Source: Rhizopus sp. PT2906 (taxonomy: Eukaryota > Mucoromycota > Mucoromycetes > Mucorales > Rhizopodaceae). From it: 64,000 bases of DNA. The stretch is from positions 22,371 to 86,370 of the forward strand of contig JAMYHX010000141.1 in assembly GCA_025529335.1 (NCBI GenBank), read 5' to 3'. Shown here piece after piece: positions 23,041 to 34,186 of this stretch (its first letter is position 1; each line of letters begins with the position of its first letter). The notes under the pieces were generated by a model, which searched no databases, was not told where the DNA came from, and saw nothing but the letters and a program-made list of their open reading frames with translations. A program made the position numbers and the translations under genes.

Positions 23041-24002
23041 CTGCAAAAGTTGAATTATAAAGATAAAGAAATAGAAAAACTAATAGAAACAGGTACAGAC
23101 TAGTTAGTGCAAAGTGTAGCGTATATGCACGTGATGTCTAATTGATATGATTGGCTCTTGGTTGCAGGTAAACAAAGATCATTATGCTGGTATCAATCAA
23201 ATTTAATAATCAATACACGGACAAGAAAAATGAAAAGTAATGATGTGACATTAGGAAATAAAGTCAAATGAGACAGTACAATAAACGGTAAAAATAGAAG
23301 CAGCAGAAGTGTAATTATTATTACCTTCTTATAAAACTATGGTTCCTCAAAAAAAAAAAAAAAAAAAAAAAGGCCATCAAATCATGATGCAGCTTTCTAT
23401 TACATTGATAGCTTATCTAAAGAAAACTGAATGAAATTACCAACAGATCTGTATTAATTGACATTAGATACTGTGGCTTGATTTAAATCATCACCACTCC
23501 AAAAAGCTTCATTAAAGCTTAAAGTCGTCTCAATTTATGGAGCCTCCGCAGATTATCTATGTCAGCATCTTGCATGCAAGTGATTTAGAATCAGCATCAG
23601 AATATATCTATTATCTTACGAAGTAGTCTTATTTGAAGAGTGAAACACTTAATCACCCCTCAAAAAAAAGTAAAGGAACCGTGATTTAACGGCTGCACTA
23701 AATTTCAGGCACTTTCTCACGTTGCTAATAAGCCCTAGAATGCTTTACAAGGCAACAAAGAACAATCAAGAAGAATAAAAAATCATCCTTAGGGAAACTC
23801 ATGATGTAGGTAAAGCTTTGAAAAGACTGGCTCAGCAAGTCTTCAATGTATAGCTCGCATCTTTTTCACAAAGAGTACCTTGTATTTCCCCTCTTAAACG
23901 AGTACTGCATGAATTAATCACGACCAATGAGAATTGAGTTATGCGCTGTATAAGAATAACACATTTTGTGTGGCTTGTTTTCACTTATCACTTTTCTTAA
24001 TC
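23041..24002. other. Divergent promoter region between FHA-kinase and Spb4 genes
   Basis: About 960 bp. An A23 run lies at 23349-23371. No coding potential is evident beyond short chance frames. The sequence directly before 23040 (minus strand) ends TTTTGCAG|ATG, so a 5' UTR intron acceptor at the start codon is possible. Confidence 0.45.
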
Positions 24003-25973
24003 ATGACAGCTGTGCCTAATACTGCAGGATCATGGCGATCATTAGAGACACCATTAAGCGGATCAATGTATAGCATTTTATTTTTTACTTTGTTACATAT
24101 TGTGCATTCATATTAAAAAGTCATTAATAGCTTAGAAACACTAGATTCTTTTGGATTTGAAACCATGACACCTGTGCAGGCTGGTGCAATTCCTCTGTTT
24201 ATGAAGAACAAGGATGTTGTGGTTGAAGCAGTGACAGGTTCTGGAAAAACATTGGCTTTTGTAATACCTATTTTGGAGAAGCTTTTGAGAAGAGAAGAAC
24301 CATTAAAGAACTATGAAGTTGGAGCGATTATTATTACGCCAACAAGAGAACTCGCACAACAGATCTTGTCTGTCATCGATCAGTTTGTTGATACTCATGA
24401 ATGCAAAGATCAGATACATCCTGGGTTATTCATTGGCGGTACGACATCACTCGCTGAAGATATTTCTACTTTTAAGAATGATCATCCTCGCATCTTGATC
24501 GGCACACCTGGCCGACTTGAAGAACTCTTGACAAAGACTGGACAATTGGTCAATGTCAAAGAATTAGAAGTGCTTGTCATGGACGAAGCAGATCGACTTT
24601 TGGATATGGGTTTTTCCAGACAGCTAAACACAATCATAGCACAACTGCCTAAACAACGCCGTACTGGTCTCTTTTCAGCAACAATGACCGATGCTATCTC
24701 AGAACTAGTACGTGCTGGTCTCCGTAATCCTGTACGAATCGTAGTCAAGGTTGAGGATCTCTTGAACAAGGGCACAGTACAGCGTACACCGGCTACTTTA
24801 GAGATTGACTATTTAGTGTGTGATGCAGATCAGAAACTACTACAGACAGTGCGCATATTAGAAACAGAGTTGAATCAAGCGGATGGCGCCCGAAAATTTA
24901 TTGTGTACTTTGCCACTTGTGCGATGGTAGACTATTTTTACAAGGTGCTCAGTCGCATGTCTTGTTTAAAGCCATTCTCTCTTCATTCTCTTCACGGTCA
25001 AATGGATACTAAACGACGAACCGTCACCTATAGTTCTTTTATAGAATTATCACCAGCCATTCCTGCTGTTTTGTTATGTACGGATGTTGCTTCACGAGGC
25101 TTGGATATTTCGGATTTGGATTATGTCATTCAGGTTGATCCACCTCAGGATCCAAAGGCATTTTCACATAGATGTGGCCGTGCTGGTCGAGCAGGTAGAA
25201 GAGGTAAAGCGACTGTTTTACTGGTGAGAGGCCGAGAAGAACTGTATGTTGATTTTTTAAAATTACGAAAGATTCCCATTCAACGTCGAAGATATATATT
25301 GCCCAATGGCGAAACAGTGGATAATAGTATCAAGGATGAGACACAGGCTGACGAGAAAGCGACATCAGTGCAGGTGCAGGATCCTTCTTTATCCAAATTC
25401 ATTACAGACATCAGATCGATTGTCAAAACAGATCGAGATCTTCATGATCGTAGTATTAAAGCATTTGTATCATGGGCAAGGTCGTATTCAAAGCATGAGG
25501 CAAGCTATATCTTTCGAGTAAAAGATATCAATCTGGGACAGTTAGCTATGGGCTTTGGATTATTGAAGCTACCCAAGATGCCCGAATTAAAACAGCAACA
25601 ACAAAACTTGAATACATTCATAGAAGAACAAATAGACTGGAACTCCTACAAATATTCGGACAAAATGAGAGAGGCCAAGAGACAAAGAGAGATGGCTGAA
25701 CAAAAAGAGAAGCCTCAAATACAATTAAAGAAAAAGAGTGTAGCTTGGTCTGAAAAGGTAGAGGCTAAGGAAAGAAAGTCAATACGTAAAGAAAAGAAGC
25801 AAAAGAAGAGAGAGTATTTGAAAAGAATGCAAGAAGAAGAGGAAGAGAAAAAGAAGAGGGCATTGGAAGACGATGAAGATGATTGGGAAGAGTTGGCAAA
25901 AGAAGAAAGATTGTTCAAGAAAGTGAAGAAGGGTCAACTGGATAGAAGCGCATTTGATGACATGTTTACATAA
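24003..25973 (+). CDS. SPB4: DEAD-box ATP-dependent RNA helicase Spb4 (DDX55-like)
   Basis: Exons 24003-24067 and 24131-25973; 635 residues. N-terminal Q-motif region GSWRSL ... FGFETMTPVQAGAIPLFM, motif I AVTGSGKT, Ia PTRELA, II VMDEADRLLDMGF, III SAT, then lobe 2 with CTDVASRGLDI and the arginine-finger motif HRCGRAGRAGRRG. The IPLFMKNKDVVVEAVTGSG segment and the C-terminal block ending in a Lys/Glu-rich coiled tail are typical of Spb4/DDX55, needed for 60S ribosomal subunit assembly in the nucleolus. The intron join (PLSGS-I-LETLDSFGF) restores the family N-terminus. Its stop is only 10 bp from the stop of the convergent PAC3 gene. Confidence 0.94.
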
Positions 25974-25983
25974 TAAACCTTTA

Positions 25984-26441
25984 TTACCAAACAGGATTTT
26001 TCATAATGGCATTGGTTATCTGTTCAAATAGATGTTTGCTGTCGTTCGTATCAACTGTCTTTAATGCGATACCTAATAAAAGCGGCCGTGTTTCATGAGG
26101 ATTCATCGAAACAATCGCTTGAAGAATAGAAGTTGCATATAATATATACAAGTCACTCTGTGGACCCATAGAATCACCTATTAAAATTTTGGTTGTTGTA
26201 GGGAATGTGTCAAGAGTGCTTATTCTATGAGGAGCAGCATCGAGCGAAGTGTGAATCTGAATAATTATTAATGAGTAATCTATTTAATATCTTCTCTTAC
26301 CAAGTGTCCTATCTTTCCATATTGCGTGACAACAATGAAAATCTTGTCAGAGAAACCTTGAATGAGGATCTCAGTCTTTACATCATTTACATTGATTGCA
26401 ACTTGCTTATTTATTATAGGAAATTCTTCTTTTTTCTCCAT
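25984..26441 (-). CDS. Proteasome assembly chaperone 3-like protein (PSMG3/PAC3)
   Basis: Two exons, minus strand: 26441-26301 and 26256-25984 (44-nt intron, phase 0); 137 residues. Segments DKIFIVVTQYGKIGHL, TTTKILIGDS and the closing NPVW correspond to human PSMG3 (VVVTQFGKMG, TKVLLG, CQVW). PAC3 pairs with PAC4 to help alpha-ring assembly of the 20S proteasome. The length is close to the 122-residue human protein. It is divergent from the tiny gene at 26545 with 103 bp between starts. Confidence 0.85.
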
Positions 26442-26544
26442 ATCAAGAACAACCCATTACTTTGCCCGTCACAGTTGGATTGTTGAATTATCCCTGGGAC
26501 TCCTTTTTTTTTTTTTTTCCTTCATATCTTTGTTGTTATTAACA
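26442..26544. promoter_or_regulatory. 103-bp bidirectional promoter
   Basis: Shared start-to-start space between PAC3-like (minus) and the small membrane protein (plus). It contains a T15 block at 26504-26518 followed by CCTTC, the pyrimidine-tract pattern seen before many starts in this window. No TATA box was recognised. Confidence 0.45.
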
Positions 26545-26787
26545 ATGGTCAAAATCAGTAAAGCATTCGCGGCTTCCTTTGGTGCCTTAGCGGGTGGTGC
26601 TGCAGGGTTTTATTTATTAGAAATGTACAAGATTCAGTCAAAGGTACATAAAAAGAGAGAGAGAGAAAGAGAGCCTAAAGATTGAAGAATTAAATAGGAA
26701 CAAAGATTAGCAATGTTGATAGAAAAGAAGAAAGAATATGAACAATTACAAAACAAGAACAACAATGTTATTGATTCTTCACAATAA
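26545..26787 (+). CDS. Tiny membrane-anchored protein, unknown function
   Basis: Exons 26545-26643 and 26698-26787 (54-nt intron, phase 0); 62 residues. A Gly/Ala-rich hydrophobic segment at residues 7-25 (FAASFGALAGGAAGFYLL) is followed by a charged coiled-coil-like tail (LIEKKKEYEQLQNKN). Size and layout resemble small inner-membrane assembly factors of mitochondria, but I see no decisive match. It is supported by splice sites in phase and by a pyrimidine-rich leader. Confidence 0.6.
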
Positions 26788-27036
26788 GAATCAAGTCGCA
26801 ATATTAATAAAGTACGATTACAGTCCTGTAAGAATATCCTAAAAAAAAAAAAGAATTTGTTGGACAGACAGCTTGTAAAACAGGTCAAGCTAGAATCTCT
26901 ACGGTTGGATACGACCAATTCACTGGAGAGAGCATCAAATGTGTTTGAATCATCATTCTCAGCGCATTCTACTAGGATTCATATCCTTATCAATAAATGT
27001 CAATATACACTCATGTCCAGAAGTCACCGGTTGATT

Positions 27037-27425
27037 TCAAAAATTAATAAAATTAAAAGTAGTGATACTTTTCAAAGGATAATGTTCCAAAAGAAGAGGT
27101 GATATCTCTGACCAGGTTTTGCGAACAAATGCTTCCAGCTGGTCAGTGTTTGCAAATGTACATCGTTTGCTGCAAAGTTCGTAAGCAATAAAAGCCCAGA
27201 GATGTTCAATGGGGTTGAGATCTGGGCTCTGTGCAGGCCAGAAATCAGAGCTCTTTATGTCACATTTCTTCCTCTTATACCAGGTTGCATATCCACCAGT
27301 ATGACAAGGAGCACTGTCCTCTTGGAAGAGAAACCCCTTACCAGTATCCTTGTGCAATTTCTCATACCAGGGAAGAAAGTGTTCTGCCAAACAGTCGACA
27401 TAATTCGGTTTCGTACGAAAATGTA
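27037..27425 (-). mobile_element. 3' fragment of a Tc1/mariner-type DDE transposase
   Basis: Minus-strand frame of about 128 codons. It contains FQEDSAPCHTGGY and WPAQSPDLNPIEHLW, the second Asp block and the DE/D block of Tc1-like DDE_3 transposases. The first catalytic Asp, the DNA-binding domain and any inverted repeats are missing. The frame is closed upstream by a TGA near 27435. It is a 5'-truncated, non-autonomous relic. Confidence 0.82.
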
Positions 27426-27599
27426 CATTTGCTCAATATTTTGTGTTATATATTATTATTCTATGCCTGTATTTTATTATATAAACATTACAGATAATAC
27501 ATATTATAAAAGCTTTCTTTTAATATTTGATTTTTATCACAAAAAGTGATGTTAATTATTGTTGCTGTTGCTAGATTCTTTAATTACTGAACTTATCAA

Positions 27600-28606
27600 A
27601 GGAGGCATCTATTCAAATTTGATGGTTGAAATCAACATATTCTGGTATTCCTTGAATTTTCTAGTACAAGCGAAAACAGATCAACAAGCTGCATTCCAAG
27701 TGCTGCTTGGCTACGACAAAGCATGGCATGACTGATCAAAAAGCAGAGTCTGTCTCTGCAGCCAAGATGGTCATTCTTCTCAGTCAAGAAATAGTCACTG
27801 ACTTTTTTCAACTCTTGTTTGGCGTAGTCGTCATTCAATGTATTTTTTCCTCGATCTTCAAAATTTTGCCTCTTACTCTTGACCTTTTCTTTTTCGAGAG
27901 TATCCAGAAAGTCTTAACGGAGGGTCCTCATGCAGGGCCATGGGGGTTTAAGCCAAGTACCTTTTGTTTGCTGTACATTCTACAATAGCTTTGACATAGG
28001 CGAGGACTGAGTCTCTGCCTAGAGCAATAGGGGTACCATCTGTATTTCTTCTAAGCTTTCGGCCTCGCTTCATGACATATTCTGCAAGGAAATAGCTAAG
28101 CTTTTGGTTAGTGACGATCTCTCCATCACCAAATCTTTGTCCAAGACACCATTTCTATTTTTAAACAATATAGTTAGATTTTCAAACCTTTTTTTTATTA
28201 TTATTTTCTAGAATTATCTTCCACTCTTCTTGCTTGGCTGAATATGCCTTAGTAGTGTTCACAGGCCGGTGAGTCATATTTTGAGCAATGATCATTTGGT
28301 TACTATAGTACATACCTACAGAAAATCAAAACACTATTAACATCTACCGCTATTACTATCTATTGGTAGTAAGACAACTACTTGATCAACATTCTTCTTT
28401 GTTCATCTAGCCTAAAAAATGCACGATTTATGATTAGGATTATTCTTTATGTTCATATCGGATATGATATTCAAGGAAGCTAACAAGGATTTCTTGCATT
28501 CCGTGTATTCTTCACGTCCCAATTGTTTTGCATAAGCTAAAGCGGCAAATCGAGTATCATCTTGAAAGTTTTGAAGAATATAATTACTATTTGTCAAGTT
28601 TGTCAT
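27600..28606 (-). mobile_element. Decayed tyrosine-recombinase-like (Ndc10/GCR1-type) element gene
   Basis: Minus-strand coding remnants in order: a 64-codon frame from 28606, then THRPVNTTKAYSAKQEEW near 28280, FGDGEIVTNQKLSYFLAEY and GTPIALGRDSVLAYVKAI (about 28150-27970). A stop interrupts the frame after a block near 27935; it resumes with DFLDTLEKEK and CRDRLCFLISHAMLCRSQ (to 27632). The N-terminal helical DNA-binding arrangement matches the large Mucorales families of Crypton/Ndc10-like tyrosine recombinases. The catalytic C-terminus is absent. In-frame stops mark it as a pseudogene. A fragment of the same kind of protein lies at 60477-60839. Confidence 0.6.
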
Positions 28607-29142
28607 TTTGTAGATAGTTTGACAATTGATCGAGTTGTAAATTGAAAAGGGCTGATTATATTTTTACTATGTATGGAATATACTTCCTATAGTATAGGCA
28701 TTTTACCTTCTTTGCTTCCCTTTTCTTTGTTTATTTCTTTATTCGATAATTAGAAAAAGTAAGCTTTTAATATATTTTATTCTTTTATATATATGTATTA
28801 ATCAAAATAAAGCTATCAATATTGTCTTGAAAACTAATAGAATAGTTAATTCTAAATCAAGTTGTCCCTCGCCAAGATATACTGTACATCTTTCAAAGTC
28901 TTTTTATCTTTTCAAATTATGAATAATAAAGTCATTGTGTATGTATATCTTTTACTGATTCATACTTTTTACTGCTATGAAATATACAGCATGAGTGCAC
29001 AATGATAGTATCATTTGCAATGACCTCTTATGCTTTAGTGAGGGCTTTTTTTTTGAACAGGGAATAGTGTGACGATTTTTCTTGATAGTAAATTAGACAA
29101 TAATGGCAGTAACAAAGATATTTCAAGTTCTTTCTCCTTTCA
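28607..29142. other. AT-rich spacer
   Basis: About 540 bp upstream of the PPR gene. No gene or structured element seen. The T-rich tracts near 28720-28760 and 29040-29055 could serve as promoter elements. Confidence 0.4.
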
Positions 29143-31354
29143 ATGTATTGCCTTAGACGCACCTACTTTAGATTTCACTTTAATAAAGCTATAAGATATT
29201 CATCAAGCAGGTAAAACCACCTCTTTCTTGTATAATGAAATAAATTAACAAGATCTATTTAGATCTGGACTTGATGAGAGAACGAAGAAAGTTATGGAAG
29301 AGATCAAACAGATAGAATATCAGCTACAGTCAAGATCGAAGCAGGTTCATATTTATAGAATAAATAAAACAAAGGATTACTGTCCTAATGTCAATAGACT
29401 GGTAGTTTACCTGAAAAAGTAAGCAACGAAGAGATCGAAACCATTTACAAGGAACTTTCTGCACCCACCCCTTCAAGACCAAAGATTACTTCTAATTATT
29501 TGGAACAATTACAATTGAAATTTTTAGATACTCGTAAAGAACAGCTTGGGGAGAACATGAAAAGACAATTACCGTCAAGTGAGAAAGTGGCTGACACAAA
29601 GCTGACATCGACTGAAGAAAAGTCTTCAATGCAAGATTACACAGTTCAAGATTTTGAAAGTTTAATTTATGCAAACGCAATAACCAAAAGACCTAAAGAA
29701 GCAGAAAAAGCATTTGATTTGATGCAGAAATACAATATATCACCAAGTACTCGAGCCGTGAACCATTTGATTGACGCTTATGCCAATGTGAACGATTTGT
29801 CTCAAGCCATATCAGCATTCAAACGACTACGAGAATACAATTTGAAGCCTGATATTTACACTTACAGCTCCATCATAAAAGCATTCGTTGCTAGCAAAAG
29901 GATAGATGACGCACTAGTCATTTTTGAAAGAATGAAAAATAGCTCCATCATTCCATCTCAGGTAATCATACTGCCCAAATATATATATATAAGCAATAAT
30001 AGCCTAATCGATCAAATAGCCTATATTCGCCAACATCATCAGTGGATGCTTAAAAGCTAATAAACTAGAGAAGGCATGGGAAGTGTTTGATACAATGAGA
30101 CTCTCTTATCATCAACCCGACGAAGTTTCATATACTTTAATGCTACATGCTTGTGCAAAGGTAGGCTTAATTTCTTTTTTAATTAGTTGTATACTTAGAT
30201 TTATTTGCTAGAGAGGAGAAGTGGAAAAAGCTTTGAATCTGTTTGAGGATATGGTCAACTATCAATTGTATCCTACTGATGTCACCTTTAATGTTCTTAT
30301 TAATGCATGTGCAAAGCGTCCTGATTATTACCATGAAGCATTTAGCTTATTAAATCAGATGGAAGAGCACTATGGATTCCAGCCTGATAGAATTACATAT
30401 AATACATTACTTACTGCCTGTTCAAGAAAAAAAGATTTGTCTCAGGCTCGAGACATATTGAATGTTATGTGGAATGATATGAAGGAAAAGGGCGCAGATA
30501 GTCTATTGGCACCTGATGAGCAAACTTTTACTAATTTACTCTGGTGCTATGCAAGTTATCAACCAACAAGAAGTACTAACAAGATATCAGAAGCAACAAG
30601 TTCTTCAACAGCATTGACAACTACTGAATGTTTAATATCTACCGAAATACCTCGAAAGAGATCTGATGTCGCCAAAGAGGCCAGGTGGCTCTTCAAGCTT
30701 GCTGTCTCTCACAATATCCAGGTCACAACTGCCTTGTTGAATGCTTATTTAACCGTACATATCTCACAGAAGCAGCCAACTGAAGCTGTGAATATTTATA
30801 CCAAGATGTTTGATAAATTTGCAGTAAAGAAAGATGGGTTCACATTTAGTCAAATGTTGGAATATTGTTATAAACAAAAGGATGACGTTCTTGCTTGGAA
30901 AGTATGGGAGGATTATCAGACCTTTTTGGAATCTAAGAATCAAGAATTTGATATTAAAGAAAATGTAGAAGAGAGCATTATGGAAAAAAAGGCCAGACAA
31001 ACTAGAAAAGAAGCTGCTGCTATACGAGAAGGTTGGGCAGATCAGCAACAACGAGAGTTATGTGTTACTATGGCAAATACTCTTGCGAGGTAAAGTCACT
31101 ATAAAAAAAGATATCAAGAAATAAGAATTGATATGTGTTTAATTAGGGTAAATGATTTGAAGAACGCTCTAGGCATTATTGCTACAGAACTACGAAGATG
31201 CTCAAACTTGGGTGCTCCTAGTCTAAGTGAACTAATGCCTGTTTATAACAAATGTATTCAATTAGAAGATGAAGAAGCTAGACAAACACTGATACGTCTT
31301 TGCCCCAAGAACAAGGCATTTAAAAATTCGAAATTCAAGCGTGTATATACTTGA
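29143..31354 (+). CDS. Mitochondrial pentatricopeptide-repeat (PPR) protein
   Basis: Six exons: 29143-29210, 29263-29344, 29398-29961, 30020-30160, 30212-31089, 31147-31354; 646 residues. The N-terminus (MYCLRRTYFRFHFNKAIRYS) is rich in Arg and aromatic residues without acids, a typical mitochondrial presequence. Tandem 35-residue PPR units follow, for example DLSQAISAFKRLREYNLKPD, IDDALVIFERMKNSSIIPS, KLEKAWEVFDTMR, VEKALNLFEDMVNYQLYPT and a later EAFSLLNQMEEHYGFQPD. PPR proteins bind organellar RNA in a sequence-guided way and act in mRNA stability, processing or translation. The particular RNA target cannot be read from the sequence. The start was chosen as the ATG joining the presequence in frame to exon 2. 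Confidence 0.9.
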
Positions 31355-31906
31355 TTGATTATGTAGAAAATAAAACACCCAATTTTGTCAATAGAGCATC
31401 TCACACAAAATTGTAATAAGGATAATGCGACACTTATGCAGCATTTAAAAAAACAAAGATGTACATCACAAAAAATAGAAACCAGTCTTGTTTTTGCTTC
31501 CCCCTCCCCCTAAAGACTTGCTGATGAATGCTGCTTTACGGCAAATTTACGTTATTTTCTCCTAAATAAGAATTTTCACTATCGAGAAGGCGCTTCTCAT
31601 CTTCTTCTTCATTTTAGAGCTTCACGCAGTGCTAAGCGAAAGCAATTGATATAGAAAAAATGAGCGACTCCATGTTCAATATATGCTGAGACATGTCTCC
31701 GTATTGTTCAAGTTTTATAGTATCAAATCGGCCCCCTTTTAATTTTCACAACCAAACCACCGAAATGCTTGGTTTGAATCTGAGCGCCGAATAGATTAAG
31801 TGACTGTCTGATGTATAATTCATGTGAATTTCTACTTTGTAAGCAAGTATATTGGTATTCCCCACACTTTTTCTTCCTTTACACATTACAAACAAAACAA
31901 CTCACA
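31355..31906. other. Spacer/promoter before PEX14
   Basis: About 550 bp. It contains a C-rich run (CCCCCTCCCCC) at 31500-31510 and a GAAGGCGCTTCT near-palindrome at about 31584. The final 70 bases are T/C-rich leader ending CACAATG. No gene seen. Confidence 0.4.
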
Positions 31907-33019
31907 ATGCGTGAAGACCTCATTTCATCAGCTATTTCATTCTTATCTGATCCCAAGGTTCAATCTGCTCCTTTAGCAAAAAAGGTCTCTTTTTTGGAAT
32001 CAAAAGGAATGACCTCTGAAGAGATTGAGGAAGCTATGGCTAGAGTTAACGGAAAGAGCGCCGCTGTTACGACTACGACAACCACTGTAGGTAATCCACA
32101 ACCAGGAGCAGTCATGTATCCAGCAGCAGTGCCACCACCCGTCCCCACTAGACCTGCTTACGATTGGAGAGATATCTTTATTGCTGCTGTGTTAGCAGGT
32201 GGTGTTGGTTACGGTGTATGGACATTAGCAAAGGTAAAGTACCGTGAGACAGACGTGTAAAGAAGAAAAGAGCTAAGATTCTTTGTTCATTTAGCGCTTG
32301 TTTGGTCCTTGGTTTCAAGTCCCAACACAAAAGGAGCTGGAAGAGGATAAAGAAAAATTAGATGCTCAGTTTCAAGCAGGTAAGACGATGCAAATATAAG
32401 CATTACCATTGGTCTAATGGTTATTCTCTGTTTAAAGTGGAGGATTCCTTGAAAGAGATTAAAGATCAAACAAACACTGCGCTTACAACTGTGGCTTCAC
32501 AGTCTAAAAAGGTGGATGAATCGCTCGCTAGTCTCGAGACTGTGCTTAAGGATTTAGAAGAATCTGATGCAAAGAGAGATGAAGACTTTAAGAATGTAAA
32601 GAATGATATAGAGTCCTTAAAGGAGCTTGTGCCTAAGGTAACAGTGAAGCAGGTCAATAAAAAGATAAAATCTAATGGGATTTTCTGGTTTCATTTAGGC
32701 ATTGGAACGTAATAAAGAAGCACAAAATGCAGTTTTGGTAGACCTTCAAAGTGAAATGAAATCGTTAAAATCACTTTTACTCAATCGCCGCACAACCCCT
32801 AACTCGCTTGAGCCGGCATCAAGTGCACCCACCTCTCCTGCTACAGATGGACTATCCTCTCGTCTTTCTGCTACATTAAATGCCGGTGGTTCTCGTGTTG
32901 GTATTCCTGCCTGGCAAATGGCTGCTACCCAGGCCTCCTCTTCTTCAAGTAGTAACAATACCCCATCCAGTAGCAATGCTGAGGCCGCTTCTTCAGCCAA
33001 TGACGGTGAAAAGAAATAA
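31907..33019 (+). CDS. PEX14: Peroxin 14 (peroxisomal import docking protein)
   Basis: Exons 31907-32233, 32295-32379, 32438-32637, 32699-33019; 310 residues. The N-terminal Pex14 domain (residues 1-45: REDLISSAISFLSDPKVQSA ... KVSFLESKGMTSEEIEEAM) binds Pex5 WxxxF motifs. A proline-rich stretch (VPPPVPTRP) is the usual docking site for the Pex13 SH3 domain. A membrane-associated segment (RDIFIAAVLAGGVGYGVW) is followed by RLFGPW and a heptad-rich coiled coil (about 135-225), with a Ser/Ala-rich tail. All are standard for Pex14, part of the Pex13-Pex14 docking complex for peroxisomal matrix import. Catalase at 58-60 kb is a plausible cargo. Confidence 0.93.
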
Positions 33020-33118
33020 AATCTGTCTTTTAAAATTTCAGGGGAAGTTTTTGTGTCTGTGTGCAAGTGTGGCTGAGATGTCAGTTTGTTTTTTCTATAA
33101 TTTTCCTTTATAAAGATC

Positions 33119-33906
33119 ATGGTCAGGTAAAGAATGGATCTGATCAAGTAACCAAGCAAAGAGACTTAACTTGAATATCAATAGCTTTCAGTGTGATGGT
33201 TGTGGCGATGTTGTAAAAAAGCCTAAATTGCCTTCTCATCGTTGTCGCTCAACATTTTCTTGCATCGATTGCTCTGTTACTTTCCAAGGCCGTGCTTGGG
33301 AAACACATACCTCATGTATTACTGAAGCCCAAAAGTTCCAAAAACACATTTACCAAAACAAGGTAACCCCCTTTCATTTATATATATGTGGTCATTTTAT
33401 TTATATTATTTGCAGACCCAAGGTAACGGTCAAAACAATCAAAAGAGCAATAAAAAAGCCGACAAGAATCAAAATGACAACAGTGCCAATGATAAGAAAG
33501 AAGATAAGCCTGTTTCACTCATTGATCAATTGAAAAAGAGAAAGAATGAGGATGAAGCTAAAGAAAGCGAATCCAAGAAGCAAAAGACTGAGGAAAAGAA
33601 GAAAGATAAGAAAAAGAAGGATAACTCGATGGATTGGAATTCAATTGAACTGGATAAAGACGTATCAACGAATCTAAAGCTCGCATTGAAGCATGTACTG
33701 AAGGATGGGGTGAGTATGCATGATTGAACATCATGAAAATGACTGACTAATTTATTATGTAGCCAATTAGCTTACGTGATGCCAAAAAGAAAGCGATAAA
33801 CTTAATTGAAAAGCACCCCAAGTACAAAAAGGACAAAGATTTGAAAAAAGCCTTTGATAAAGTGGTCAAAATTACCCTTGTAGACGATACTGTTACATTT
33901 TTGTAA
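33119..33906 (+). CDS. LYAR-like nucleolar zinc-finger protein
   Basis: Exons 33119-33126, 33185-33362, 33416-33709, 33763-33906; 207 residues. Only 8 coding bases (ATGGTCAG) sit in exon 1. Splicing gives MVSFQCDGCGDVVKK, matching the LYAR N-terminus. Two C2HC-type fingers follow: CDGCG...HRC and FSCIDCSVTFQGRAWETHTSC. The middle is Lys/Asp/Glu-rich and disordered. The C-terminal 60 residues (SLRDAKKKAINLIEKHPKYKK ... DTVTFL) form the conserved LYAR end domain. LYAR proteins bind nucleic acid and act in rRNA processing and growth control in the nucleolus. Confidence 0.88.
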
Positions 33907-34186
33907 AAAAAAAAAAAGAAAGCCTTGAAAAAGTGAATAAATCATGACTACATTGTATAAAACAGAGTGTAAAACACTATTAGACAATAAAGGGTAAAGA
34001 ACAACCTATCGGGTTATTTTAGATGATTGTTGTGTCGGTTGTAAAGACCAAAATGCGAAACGAGCTAAACAAGCTAAACAATTCTCCGCGTCTCTCTTTT
34101 CATTATATAATGCTTGATCTTTCTCGCCTGTTAATTTTCCTACTTCTTTTCTATTCTTCGCTCTACATAAAGTACAAGGAAATATA

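Noticed and set aside
26857..27102. Plus-strand frame next to the Tc1 fragment
   Set aside because: No ATG-led gene structure; it overlaps the transposase fragment antisense and shows no domain.
31760..31800. TTTGAATC-containing segment as a tRNA T-loop
   Set aside because: No matching acceptor, D-arm or anticodon stems could be folded around it; no tRNA genes were found in the window.
32746..33159. 137-codon frame antisense to PEX14
   Set aside because: Pure shadow of the Ser/Ala-rich PEX14 tail; the sense strand has the conserved protein and splice sites.
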